A stretch of DNA of 64,000 nt, taken from Manihot esculenta (lineage: Eukaryota > Streptophyta > Magnoliopsida > Malpighiales > Euphorbiaceae). The number at the start of each line of letters is the position of its first letter. Position 1 is the first letter of the stretch. Made by a program: the position numbers and the translations under genes. The DNA is taken from NCBI RefSeq assembly GCF_001659605.2, contig NC_035172.2, forward strand, positions 30,245,342-30,309,341, in the 5' to 3' direction. This document shows, one piece after another, positions 48,352-59,831 of this stretch. The notes below the pieces were generated by a model. It was not told where the DNA came from, did not search any database, and worked only from the letters and a program-made list of their open reading frames with translations.

Positions 48352-49341
48352 AGAGGTGAGTGGAATAAACCTTTATGTTTTTAAGCAAATTAATCGTATA
48401 GTTTTGAGCATGTTCATGCATCATGAATGCCATGTAATGTTTTAGGTTGCTTGCATTAGAATCCACGAATATGTTGCATTGCACATTTTTAATGTTGATG
48501 TGGATGAATGTTGGATGATCCATAGCCCTCGATCTATGATGTGATGATGTGATATGTACGGTACGGAAAGTAAGACCAGTGGGACCCATTCTACGTTCGC
48601 TGGCACTATGTAAGAGAAAGACCAGGACCCATTCTACGTTCTGGCACAGTTGGACCATGTTATGTTATGCTATGTAAGAGAAAGACCAGGACCCATTCTA
48701 CGTTTTGGCACAGTTGGACTATGTAGAGGGCTGATGGTGACAAGTTCATCCTTGATGTGATTAGCTGTGACGTGATGCATTTCATGTTATCATATGTTTT
48801 AAATGCTTTATTATTCTGCTCACTGGGCTCTAGTAGCTCACCCCTCTCCCAATTTCACAGGATTGCAGGTACAGGGTAGACCAGGAGGTTTACAAGAGTA
48901 ATGAAGTTTCGTGTTTGTAATAGATAGAATGTGGACATGATGATTTGTAAAAGTTAGGAGTATTATGTGATGTAATGATATTGAGGATTAGAGGTTGTGC
49001 TTGACCTATGTGTAAGGTATCCCTTTTAATGCATGATCTTAAACCTTTTTATGATATTTTGTACACCAACTCAACGTATAATGTTTTGCCCATTGGGGCA
49101 GTGAGGAGATCCCACTGAGGGGTCATATTTATGATTTTGATATGTTCAGTGCATGCACAGGTTGAGTTTGGTGTATGATGGAATGAATGAAAGAAAAGTT
49201 TTAAATTTTTATGTATGTTGTTGATCATGTATGAGATTAAACAGGTTTTCAGGTTGTATGTTAGGCTTGCTACGGGTCTTGGCGGCCTTAAGCCGACCCG
49301 GATCCTAGCGCCGGTAGCGGTCCGATTTTCGAGTCGTTACA
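48352..49341 (+). repeat. 3' LTR of G1, right part
   Basis: Resumes with GTGAGTGGAATAAACC, matching 27887 onward in the 5' LTR, and ends GAGTCGTTACA before the TAAAT target duplication. It includes the triple ACCCATTCTACGT repeat (48566-48720). Confidence 0.93.
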
Positions 49342-49346
49342 TAAAT

Positions 49347-50615
49347 ATTTAATTATAAATAAATTTTGACAACACGTATAAATATTACATATTAAAGTAT
49401 TTTATTGAAAGTTTATACAAATTATTGTAAATTATGTACATATTTTTAGTATATAAAAAATTATATTTTGCATTAATAATATTAAATACAAGTATTTTAC
49501 TATTTAAAGTTATTTTTTTATAATTTTTATAAAAACTTAGATGTGTTAATTATGTTTCTTGTAAGTTATTTAAAATATTCAATATTTTTATTTTGCTAGC
49601 GCATATAATAATTATACTTATGATATATATTAATTTATTAGTTAATTTAACAAAAAACTGTAATTCATATCAATAATATTAAATAAAATAAAATATTATA
49701 TATTTTATACTATAATTTTTTTATATTTTAAATTTTTATTAAACTACAATATATATAATTTTAAAATAAAAATATATATTTTAAGGATTATTTTATTAGT
49801 CAAATAAAATTTTAAAAACTATATTATAATTTTTTAATCACTTTTCATATTCAATTTATTTTTCTTAATTATAATAGAGACAAAATGAAAAAATTTTAGT
49901 TTTATTATCTAAAATTTAAAATTTTATATATAAATATGAATTAATATAAAAAATTTAAATTTTCTATTTAATAGACATTTTAAGAAATAATTATACGTGT
50001 GATGCCACGTGAACTAAATATTTTTTTTAAATTTAATTAAAATATATAGTTAAAATTAAAATAAATATTAAAAAATTGATTTTATTATTTAAAATTTTAA
50101 AATTAGAATATAAATATAAAAACAAATAAACGTTTAGATTTTTTTGTCTAATTCTTTAATAATTTATATATCCTTAATAATTTTATATATCTACATTAGT
50201 TTTAGTTGTATAAAAATATTCAAACTTTAGTTTTTTTCATAGTATTATATAATTTCTTATATAGGCGCTACAAATGCAACATTTTTATTAAAATAATGAG
50301 ATATTTAATAATATTAAGAGATTTTTAAGAATTAAATTACAAGTACAAACGCATGTTAAAAAAATAATAATTTAAATTTCACAGTATATTTTCAATTGAA
50401 ACATCAACATATTTAATCGAGATAAGGATTTAATATATAGGAATTAAGCGGTCTTTTCAATAAATCATTAATTAATTCAGACATCAATCATGCATTTTTT
50501 AAATTATAATTAATTATATAGAAAGAGTAAATTTCTTTTAATTATAATAATGTTAATTTTTTATTTTTTATGTGAATAATAATATAATAAGGTGTAATCG
50601 TATATTCTATTCAAA
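49347..50615. other. AT-rich intergenic DNA
   Basis: Continuous low-complexity A/T DNA. It continues the target sequence left of 26586. No gene or element end was recognised. Confidence 0.6.
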
Positions 50616-51052
50616 TAAAAAAATTGATTAAATTAAATTAATTTAAAATTTTAGTTTAATTTTTTATTCAATTTGGTTTAATTAGTTTTTTATTTTTAAA
50701 ATTTTAATTATTTCGATTCGATTTGATTTTGATAAAAAAAATTTAAAAAAATTAAATCAAACCGATTAGTGATAATAATATATTATTTTTAATAATATAA
50801 AAAGATTAGACCATATCTATTAACATATTTCAATTAAATTTTAAAATATTAAAAATAAAAATAAAATGTAAAAAATAAAAAAAATTATTAAAAGTTTAAA
50901 TCGATCAAATCGAATTAGATTGGTTTGATTCAATTTAGTTTTTGACTAAAATCGATTTGATTCGATTTTCATAAATATCAAAATTTTAGTTTTTAATTTA
51001 TTCAATTCGATTCGATTTGATTTTAAAGCGAACTGACCGAATATTAACCCTT
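50615..51052 (-). mobile_element. hAT-type MITE family, copy C (reverse)
   Basis: Contains the reverse-complement layout of 12998-13460: TTCGATTCGATTTGA blocks, a central AT-rich part with GTGATAATAATATATTAT, and an end GCGAACTGACCGAATATTAACCC. Ends are decayed and boundaries approximate. Confidence 0.6.
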
Positions 51053-51770
51053 TTAAGGCTAATAAGAATTTGTTTGATTAAATTAATACATAGATTAGTT
51101 AGTCTTCATTAATATTAGTTTTTTTTTTTTTTGGGCAAAGCTTATTTTCAATTAGGTATAGCTATGAGAGGATTGTTTCCTAAATCTATGCATTTTTAAT
51201 CGGTTGGCAGTTTACACGCAATTAATTAATGGATGTATTTAATATTAAAATAATTAAGTAGGTTTGTGCTAATTAAACAACAAATAATTTTGATAAATAT
51301 TATTACCTTACCATATCAGCATATCACAGAATACATGTGAAGCAACAATATTTTTTTTAAATAAATTTTTTTTTTTTCTCTTTTTCTTTTTGGTTAAGGG
51401 TAATGTAGTGTCCAGTGGGCCTAGCATATGCATTGATGGCAAGTTGTATAGCTAGCAAAATAAGGAATGATTTGTTAGTGGTGGGCAAGAGCTCAAATCT
51501 ATTGTTTTTATATATTTTAATGATATTTCCATATTCAATAGTTGAAAACCATTAGGAAAATTTTGGACAACAGAGATGCATCCTTTACAGCATTATTAAT
51601 TAGCATCTTCATCATATTTTTTATTTATTATTTCAACACTTTTAAGCTTTAAAAGTGAGGAAATTTTCCAACTCGATTTTACTCATTTATTTATTTTAAA
51701 TTTGATGATTTTAATGAAAATATAAATATTATTGTCAATTATATAGCTATAATTATTATTAATACCTATT
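51053..51770. other. AT-rich intergenic DNA
   Basis: T-rich runs near 51120 and 51370. No feature was recognised. Confidence 0.5.
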
Positions 51771-52083
51771 AAAATTTCATTGAATTCACTGTTACTAGTT
51801 CATGGATATAGGGATGAGCAGCATTTCTATAACTCTATGCCTATCATCTTTCTGGGTTACCCATCATTCGCACAGATAAATCAGGATTATATATCTTGGG
51901 TGCCTTCTGGTTTGTTTTTCAAAAAGTCTATTCCTGAGCTCCCAACCATTCTTGTATGATGTTCTAATACTGCAATAGCTAATAATCCCAAAGATATTGA
52001 GGTTCCACAAGCGATACTTCTAGATATTGTGTTTGAAGCAGTTATTCAAATTCCTTACAATATGCAACTACACATCCCCTGAT
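51771..52083 (+). other. Unidentified coding-like island
   Basis: It is less AT-rich than its surroundings. From 51771 one frame runs about 65 codons to a TGA near 51957, then another 41 codons to TGATGA near 52080. It includes peptides such as MPIIFLGYPSFAQINQDYIS and [20 protein letters not shown], which look like real protein rather than random A/T translation. No family was recognised. It may be a gene or element fragment with one nonsense codon. Confidence 0.35.
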
Positions 52084-52144
52084 GACCTTAGCTAGGTCGG
52101 CTCCTAAGCTAAAGCAATCGTACAACAGGCGATGTTATAAGCAA

Positions 52145-52552
52145 TGTCTCGATTTGATTTTTTTATTTGTTTCAGTTCGATTCGATTTTTAATTTTAAAA
52201 ATTTTTATTATTTCGATTCGGTTTGATTTTAATAAAAAAATTAAAAAAATCAAATCAAAACGATTAATGATAATAATATATTATATTCAATAATATAGAG
52301 ATTAGATTATATTAAAGTTAAAATATTCCAATTAAATTTTAAAATACTAAAAATAAAGCGTAAAAAATAAAATTTATTAAAAATTCAAACTGATAAAATT
52401 GAATCGAATCAAACTGAATCAGACTGGTTCAGTTTGATTTATTTTCTAACCAAAATTGATTCGGTTTGATTTTTATAAATACTAAAATTTTAAATTTTAG
52501 TTTATTCGATTCGCTTTGATTTAAAATCGAACCGACCAAATGATCACCCCTA
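52145..52552 (-). mobile_element. hAT-type MITE family, copy D (reverse)
   Basis: Same blocks as copies B and C (TTCGATTCGATTTTT, GATAATAATATATTAT, TCAAACTGAATCAGACTGG), ending AAATCGAACCGACC..GATCACCCCTA. Left end approximate. Confidence 0.62.
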
Positions 52553-52557
52553 AATGA

Positions 52558-52705
52558 ATACTATTTACCTATTAAGACCACAACTCGACTATTATTATTA
52601 TGGGCGCATCTAGTCATTACTAGTCAATAAATACTATTTAACCACTACAATTACAACTCGACTACTATTATTATCATCGACGTATCTAGTCATTACTATT
52701 ATTTT
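52558..52705. repeat. Two-unit tandem repeat, about 73 bp
   Basis: ACTATTTA..ACAACTCGACTA..CATCTAGTCATTACTA occurs at about 52559 and 52632, directly beside MITE copy D. Confidence 0.7.
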
Positions 52706-55700
52706 AATAATTATTGACATTGTCATTACTATCACTGTTTTAATAATTATCACACGGCTACCATTGCTATAATTAATGATTATATTACATAATTAAATAT
52801 ATGAGATTGCGTTACTCTATATGTAATTGCATATTTAGCAGAAGATTTTTAAGTTTTGTGGTATTTCTAAGTTTACAATGGGCTAGAATAATGCCAACTT
52901 GCGGCACGTCACAAAACATCTCACTCTTAAAGTGAACAAACATCAACGTACAATGTTAAGAGTTTTCTTCCGTTTAGGAGTGGCAAATCAAGGATATTAT
53001 ACAGGACTTTGCTGCCTTGTGGACATGACTTACAAGTCATTTTGCTAAAAGGACACCACCTCTTCCACCAACTTCATTTTCATTTTCTTCGCAAATTATT
53101 AGCTACATCCCACGTATATGCATTGATAAAAATCTAAAAAATAGTTTTTCATTAAAATTTTAATAATAAATTAAATTTTAAATTTAATTTTCATCTAATA
53201 AAATAATCTTTCTGTTAATAAAATATAATCATTGAGTAGAGATTATATGTTTTTAATATCCAAAATATCACTCTAAGTGGTTAATATTTTTTGTAATAAA
53301 AATTTATTTTTATTTATTATTTTAATAATAAAAAATTGAAAAATTACTATTTTAATTTTGAAGATCAGTGAATTTATGGATTTTATTCACTATTTTTCTT
53401 ATAGTAAATAATTTCAACTTTTAAAATATAAAATTAATATAATGTAAGTATAAAAATTAATAATTAATAATTTTAATTTTTCTTAAAAATTAATTTTTGC
53501 ATTCTGTAAGGATAAAAATTACAAGTTTAAAAATTAAAAATTAATTTCTCTACTTAATTATTAATTAAAAATTAAAAATTAATTTTTATATTTAAATATT
53601 ATAATTGAAATTCATCTAAATTAATTTTTATAAGTATGAAAACTTTTATACTTACAGAATATTAATTTTTATATTTTAAAAATTAAAATTATTTACAATG
53701 ACCGAATTTCAATATTAAAATAGTAACTTTACAATTTTTTATTATTAAATTAATAAATAAAATTAATTTCTTATTATAAAAAAATCACTTAGAAAAGTAT
53801 TTTGGCTATTAAAATATATATAATCGCCGTCAATAGTCCACAATAATATCTACTTTTTATTAATAGAAAGACCATTTTGCTATATAGAAATTAAATTTAA
53901 AGAATAATTTATTATTAAAAATTTAATGAATGAGTATTATGTGAGTTTTGTTAAACCTTAAGAAGTCCATATAAATTATCTATATATTTTTAAGAAAAAA
54001 TGTAAAAGAAAAAAAATATTATTATGATTTTAGTCATTGTCATTTTAATATATAGTTTAATTTATATTAAATTAATATTTTGTAGTATTGCTTAATTTTT
54101 AAACACTACTAAAAAATATTGATATAATAAATAAAATATAATTATTAATTAATATTTTTAAAGAAAAAAAATATAAAATACCATATACAGTTTTATCAAT
54201 TTTCACTTTAATTTTTCTAATTATTAAATATTATTTTAATACAAATGAATCACAATTAAGAATTAATAAAGTCACATATTTTTTTATTTTAAAAAAAGAA
54301 TTATTATAAGATTATATATTTTAAAAAATTTAGTATTTTATCTCTATTCCATTAATTTTAAAATATATATGTATTTTACAAAATCAGATTTTTAGTCCTT
54401 TATAAAAAAAAATCAATTTATTTTAATTTTAATTAAAAAATTAAATAATATTAATATTTAAAAATATAAAAATTAAATAATATGTATAATTAAAATTATA
54501 AAAACTAAATGAAATAGATATTCAAAACAGTTAACAGTTTGTTTAGTAAAATGGCCAAATTGTTAGAATTTATTAAATAAGAAAATATTTTAATTAAATT
54601 AATTTGAAATTGAGAAAAATAACAATTTTGTTTTTAAAATTTAAGGAGTTAATAATAATAATTAATTTTTTCAAAAATTGACAAATATTTTTTTTAGATT
54701 ACCCCCTCAAAATTCCTCAACGTTAAAGGATTATATTGATCACAAATTATTTGTAAATATAATTAAATGATTTATTATAATCAAATTCCATACTCAATTA
54801 AAAGTAGTGTAAATAAAATAATAGCTAATAAACTAATAAAGAAAAAGAATAGATGGAGAAAAGAAATGGAGAGAAAAGAAAGAACAAGGAAGAAGATGAT
54901 TTCTGTGGAGGAGGGTGTTCACTTCGACACTCTTTTTCTGCGATGATAATTTCTTTAGATATTTTTTTGCAGATTTGAGGTTTCGATTGGTGAGATGTCA
55001 TTTCTGAGATTCTTTTTTATTTCACTTTTTATTTATTTTGATTTTTTTTCATTAGCTCCTTTGTATTTTTGGTGTGACTGATTATGATTTTTTATGTTTT
55101 GTTTTGGTATGTTTTCTTTATTTTTGGTGCACTGTCAATCAAGAAACTTTGATTTAAAAGGTTTGAATTTGGTCGATTTAGTTGCGGTGTTTATACATGT
55201 TGAATTATTCTCGAAAAATTTTACATCTATTGATAGGTGTATTTTCAAAATTGAATCTTTTGTATCGACGATTTTTTAGATGGTAATTTACACCTTTTAA
55301 TATTTTTGTACTGTTTATTGAGCTGAAATCGATAATACTTCTATGAATCTTATCTCTGGTCTCAAAGCCAGCTATGGCTATTGATATTTCTGCTTTTAAA
55401 TTTTGAGTGGGAGCGAATGAATTTATAATTTAATTTGATAATAATTTTATGAGTTTGATTTGGTTTATTAAATTTAATTTCACTGTTTTTTATGGGTTTA
55501 AAACTGTTTAATTTCTCTATATTGTACTTTTTATCCATTAAAAAAATAAATAAATAAAACAAAACAATAGCTTTTGTAAATGTGAAAACTGACAAATGAT
55601 GAAAAAACAAAGCAAAAAGCTGACCTGCCCCTTATCCTTTCTCTTCCAAAATTGAATTCACCACCATCCCTTCATATTACACATTAATTTAACCCCATGT

Positions 55701-56640
55701 CTCATCCACGTGACAACTGCATTTCATAATTTATTATTAGAAATAAGTCTAAAAAAAGAGTTCAGTTCAATTTTTTTATTAATAAAGTTCAATAAGTTAT
55801 AATTTAATATAATATTATTTTTAATAATAAAATATTTTTAAAATTTAAAATATAAAAAAATAGCATTTTAATTAACATAAAATTTAAAAAATATATAAAA
55901 ATAATAAATAATTTTAAAATTAAAAAATAAATACTATTATAAAAAATATATTATATTAAATTAGAATTCATTTAACTTTTAAATAAAAGTATAAAGTTTA
56001 ATTTGTTAAAAAAAATTGAATTGAGTTTATTTGATTATTGAGTAAAATTTAAACTTTATTTGTTTTATTAAAAATATTTTTTAAAAAAATAATTTTTAAT
56101 AATTTTTGACAACACAGAAAAATTTAGTTAGTACAAAATATAAAAAATAACTTTTTTAAAAAATTATTTTCTACTTCATGAAATTTTTATTGAAATATCT
56201 ATATATAAATTTATTAATAAATTTTATTTTTTTAAAATTAAAATTAAATAATAAAAAATAAATTATCTCATTAAAAATATTTTTTATTGACAGCATTTTA
56301 CAGAGAAAATATTTTTTAAATATAAATTATTTTTCATAAAAGAATGAATTTTTAATTAGATTTTTTTTCATGTATTATTACATCTATTTGACATAAAAAT
56401 CCTAAAATTTTATATTTTTTTATGATTATAATTTGACGTTTTAATTGTATACAATGAAACTCATTATTTCAATTTAATTATAATCAAAGCCAAATACTTT
56501 AATTAATTTTTATGACATAAAATTAATTTAAATGGAATCTACTAATTTCACACCAACCTACTGTTTCCTTTCTCTCGTGAATTTGTTTCAGTTTTTTTCT
56601 AGTCTTTTTGTAATTTTTGTCTAATGTTTTTTTGTAAGAT
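52706..56640. other. AT-rich intergenic DNA
   Basis: About 3.9 kb of very AT-rich sequence with short self-similar A/T stretches. Frames near 55094 and 55362 have no recognisable content. No promoter, RNA gene or element terminus can be supported. Confidence 0.55.
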
Positions 56641-56699
56641 CTCTCTTCTTGGTCTCTCTTTTTATTGCTAATTCCAAATTTTTTCAAAAACTTTGTCAA

Positions 56700-58107
56700 A
56701 TGAAATACTCAAAGCCAAATATTAATGAATTGTGTGATAAAACCACTAATTTTTGTGGGAAGAAGTCATTTAAGATCTATCCACAAATTCAGCTGCTGCA
56801 AAACACATTTTCAATATTTATCTTGATGGATTATATTATATCTCTTAAATCGTTTTCGGTGACTCATGTAAAGAATGTTTTTAGGCAGGTTTGAAACTTG
56901 GCTCATGATTTCCTAGTAAAACTCATCTTCTCTAAGAAGAATACTTTCATATTTTCATTTGTTGAGAAAAGAGATAAAAAAAAGGATTTTGAATGGAGTC
57001 CCATGGACAGTTAGCAATCAATTGCTCATCCTAAAGAACTGGTCTCCAGACATGAAAACAGAAGACGTGGATTTTTCTTTTTGTCCTTTTTGGATTCAGA
57101 TCTATGGACTACCTTTGAATCACATCACAAAAAAAAATGCCATACAGATATGTACCATTTTTCATAAATTTCTTGATATGGATTTTGCATCTAATGAAGA
57201 TGCTTCTATTAGTACTTGTATGGGAATTCAGATGGAAATCAATATGTGAAAGCCTCTCTTGGAAAGCTTTTCAAATAAACGTAGTGATGGGAAGGTGGAC
57301 AGAGTCAGGCTCAGATATGAGCGTCTTCCAAATGTGTGTTTCAAGTTTGGTGAGGACAGAGTCTTGTCCTCACCAAACTTAAAAACCTTGAAATCAATAC
57401 CTTTGCTATCAAACCTTCCACCGCCAAAAGCACCTCTTTTTTCTTCCCAAGGTTCTGCACCTTCTTCGCCCGTCAATTCATGGCACAAAGCTGTTCCTGT
57501 TCAACCTTCTATCCCCTCAACAATTCTGTTTAGTACACATAACCTAATGGTGGAAAAGATTGAAATAAGCAAGCTAGTGCTCACCAACCCTTCTTGCCCA
57601 CTCACAATCCTAAACCCTTCTTGGGATCCTCACTACAGTTTGAAATAATGTTTGGATTTATCTGTTTCTCTCCAATCCAAAAAAGGTAAACTTGACCATT
57701 TTCCTCCAACCGAAAGCAAAAAGCTAGCCTTGGACCTAAACTCTTGTTCATTAAATTTTAAGCTCAATCTCTTCACAACCTCAGGAAAATCTTAGGCTGA
57801 GATTCATGGTAAGACCATCCCTATACCATCTAGCAGCCTAGTTCTTATGGTGGAAAATCTCAAGCCCTGTCTTGTTAAAACTGAGGAATCTCAAACCCAT
57901 ATCAACTCTCATCAAAAGCCCATATGAAGATCCAAACAGAAGCTGAAATCTTTGGCACGTAGAGAGAAATATGGGGCTGAAATCTGTAATCAATTACAAC
58001 TTGAAAAAGATGGTAGTAAGGTTGATGATGGTATCTGTGCAGAGTCTAGCTCTTTCACCCTTTCTGAGTCTATGGTGGCTGGCCAAAAGCCACCCAAGGG
58101 ACCATGA
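56700..58107 (+). pseudogene. LINE ORF1 (DUF4283 / zinc-knuckle Gag-like) pseudogene
   Basis: Recognisable pieces are KKRILNGVPWTVSNQLLILK, DVDFSFCPFWIQIYGLPLNH and VRLRYERLPNVCFKFG, the classic DUF4283-to-CCHC segment of plant L1-like ORF1 proteins, which bind the element's RNA. The zinc knuckle breaks down after CFKFG, where a 16-bp inverted repeat sits (57343-57380). Frameshifts occur near 56890 and 57250. The last stretch (to GQKPPKGP) is open and stops at TGA 58105-58107. Confidence 0.75.
57343..57380. repeat. Perfect inverted repeat, 16-bp arms, 6-base loop
   Basis: The left arm AAGTTTGGTGAGGACA and right arm TGTCCTCACCAAACTT flank GAGTCT. It lies at the point where the LINE zinc knuckle should continue. 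Confidence 0.9.
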
Positions 58108-58140
58108 CTATCCTAAGTTCGAATTGTCAGGGGGTCGGGT
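58104..58140 (+). pseudogene. LINE ORF2 start (endonuclease N-terminus), truncated
   Basis: ATG at 58104 reads MTILSSNCQGVG, the typical first residues of the plant L1 apurinic-type endonuclease. It overlaps the ORF1 stop as ATGA. The Copia LTR at 58141 ends it after 12 codons. Confidence 0.7.
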
Positions 58141-58353
58141 TGTGAAAAATGAACTGGAGCAAAAATCTCACCCATTCATGACTTTGGAAAGCCTATTATA
58201 TAGGCAGATACATAACAAAAATATCAGAAAAATCTGGCACTAACAGAGACCACAAAATCACGTTGGCTACTACAATTGAAATGCTAAAGACTAGGACAGC
58301 TTAACTAAGTGACAACTGTAAAAAGCAAGTGATAGATGGCTTTTATTTTAACA
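58141..58353 (-). repeat. 3' LTR of Copia C2
   Basis: The minus-strand sequence starts TGTTAAAATAAAAGCC at 58353 and ends CATTTTTCACA at 58141 (TG..CA). It has a TATATAATAG promoter-like box near 58200. It is preceded on its own strand by AAGTGAGGG. The short length is compatible with some Copia families. Confidence 0.7.
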
Positions 58354-58399
58354 CCCTCACTTAAACCAATGTTTTCGAAACATTGGTTTTGGTGAGGCT

Positions 58400-59731
58400 T
58401 CATTTCAAAGCATTTCCTTGCTCAAAGTCTTCGATACTGCACATGCCAAGTAAATTTCTAAGCTTCTGAAATGCAGGAAATTTGAGGGGCTTTGTAAACA
58501 AGTCAGCAACCTGATCCTCACTTCTACAGAAGATTAAATCAATCACTCCTTCATTATTAAGATCTCTCAAGTAATGAAATTTTACATCTATATGCTTAGA
58601 CCTTCCATGAAGAACTGGGTTTTATGAGAGCTTAATTGCTGAACTTTTGTCACAATAAATTATAATAGCTTCATCTACTCAAAGTGCAGCTCTTCAAGAA
58701 TTTTCTTCAACCATATAGCTTGACACGAACAGATAGTTGTTGCAACATATTTCACTTTCATTGTTGATAATGTGACAATGGGTTGCTTCTGTGATGACCA
58801 AGATATAGCTTCTGAACCAAGCATAAAAACATATCCAAAAGTGCTTTTCCGATCATTTTGATCACCTGCATAATCACTATCAGTGAACCCAATCAATTCT
58901 GAACTTGTTCCCTTCTTGTAGAACAACCTAAAGTTTTTAGTTCTTTGCAAGTATCAAAAAATTCTCTTTGCAGCTAAAAGATGCTTTTCTGTTGGATTCT
59001 CCATGTATCTACTTATCATACTGACAAATTGCATAATGTCAGGCCTTGTTGTAGTCAAATACATTAGACTATCAACAATTTGCTTGAAGAGTGTACTGTC
59101 AATTTTCTTCCCTTCGTGATCTTTGTTTAACTTCAATCCAAACTCAGCTGGTGTATTCACTGGATTGCATTCTTGCATTTGAAACCTGTCTAAAATCTCT
59201 CGCATGTACTTTTGTTGAGAGATAAAAATGCCAGCAGTTGATTGTGTTACTTCAATACCAAGGAAATAATGCATCAAACCAAGATCAGACTTCTCAAATT
59301 CAACCATCATAGACTTTTTAACTTTTTCAAACATGGAAACATAATTGCTAGTAAATATGAGGTCATCCACATACAAGCAAACAATCAGAAATTTTCCTCC
59401 ACTTTCTTCTCTAATAAAAAGTGTGTGCTCATATGGACACTTGTGAAAACCAACCTTCAAAAAATAAGACTCGATGCGACTATACCAAGCACGTGGTGCT
59501 TGTTTTAACCCATAAAGAGCCTTTTTTAATTTGTACACCTTATGCTCATCTCCCTTCTTAATATAACCAGGTGGTTGATCAATAAATACCTGTTCTTTCA
59601 GGTCTCCATATAAGAATGCCGACTTCACATCCAATTGAAAAATAGGCGATGAGTATTGAGCTGCCATTGCAATGATCAGCCGAATTGTGTCATGCGTGCA
59701 ACCGGAGCAAAGACTTCATTGTAGTTAACGC
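58400..59731 (-). pseudogene. Copia C2 RT-RNase H pseudogene
   Basis: Translation gives NEVFAPVAR, FQLDVKSAFLYGDLKEQVFI, LYVDDLIF (catalytic YVDD), FTDSDYAGDQNDRKSTFGYV and DLFTKPLKFPAFQKLRNLLG, the standard Copia RT to RNase H order. Breaks are a 1-base loss near 59690, a TGA at 58954-58956 where relatives have Arg, a frameshift near 58677 and another stop near 58625. The frame ends with TGA at 58400-58402. The part upstream of the RT (gag, protease, integrase) is absent. Confidence 0.85.
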
Positions 59732-59750
59732 TGTAGCTACAAGGACCCAG

Positions 59751-59831
59751 GTCAAAAAATGGAATCGAGGTAGACCCCAAGAAAGTGAAAGCTGTAGCTA
59801 ACTGGCCTAGACCCACTACAGTGACAGAGAT
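59751..59831 (+). pseudogene. 81-bp scrap of Gypsy pol (RT/RNase H linker)
   Basis: GGAATCGAGGTAGACCCCAA and CTAACTGGCCTAGACCCACT match 31941-32020 of G1. It is plus-oriented, truncated on the left against Copia C2, and cut on the right by the LTR of G4. Its remainder should resume after G4, beyond the window. Confidence 0.85.

Larger units (their letters stand above)
26591..49341 (+). mobile_element. Ty3/Gypsy chromovirus G1 (outer element, probably Tekay/Del-like)
   Basis: The outermost element of a three-level nest. The target duplication TAAAT lies at 26586-26590 and 49342-49346. Its own parts are the 5' LTR (26591-28871), internal region (28872-34233) and a 3' LTR in two pieces (34234-35566 and 48357-49341) split by G2. 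Without the insertions it is about 10 kb. The 5' and 3' LTRs differ by about 24 substitutions by eye (about 1%), so it is young. Long LTRs, a single gag-pol frame and a chromodomain-like C-terminus suggest the Tekay/Del clade (inference). Confidence 0.93.
56650..58140 (+). mobile_element. L1-type LINE remnant (ORF1 and the start of ORF2)
   Basis: A decayed ORF1 with DUF4283-type protein is followed by the first residues of the endonuclease ORF2, after which a Copia LTR interrupts it at 58141. The 3' part and poly-A are not in the window, or lie beyond the later insertions. Confidence 0.75.
58141..59731 (-). mobile_element. Ty1/Copia remnant C2 (3' half, reverse), inserted in the LINE
   Basis: Reading on the minus strand: RT, RNase H, polypurine tract (complement of 58354-58362), then an LTR of 213 bp (58141-58353). 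The 5' half is missing, cut off near 59731 in the RT. It is a different Copia family from C1. Confidence 0.8.
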
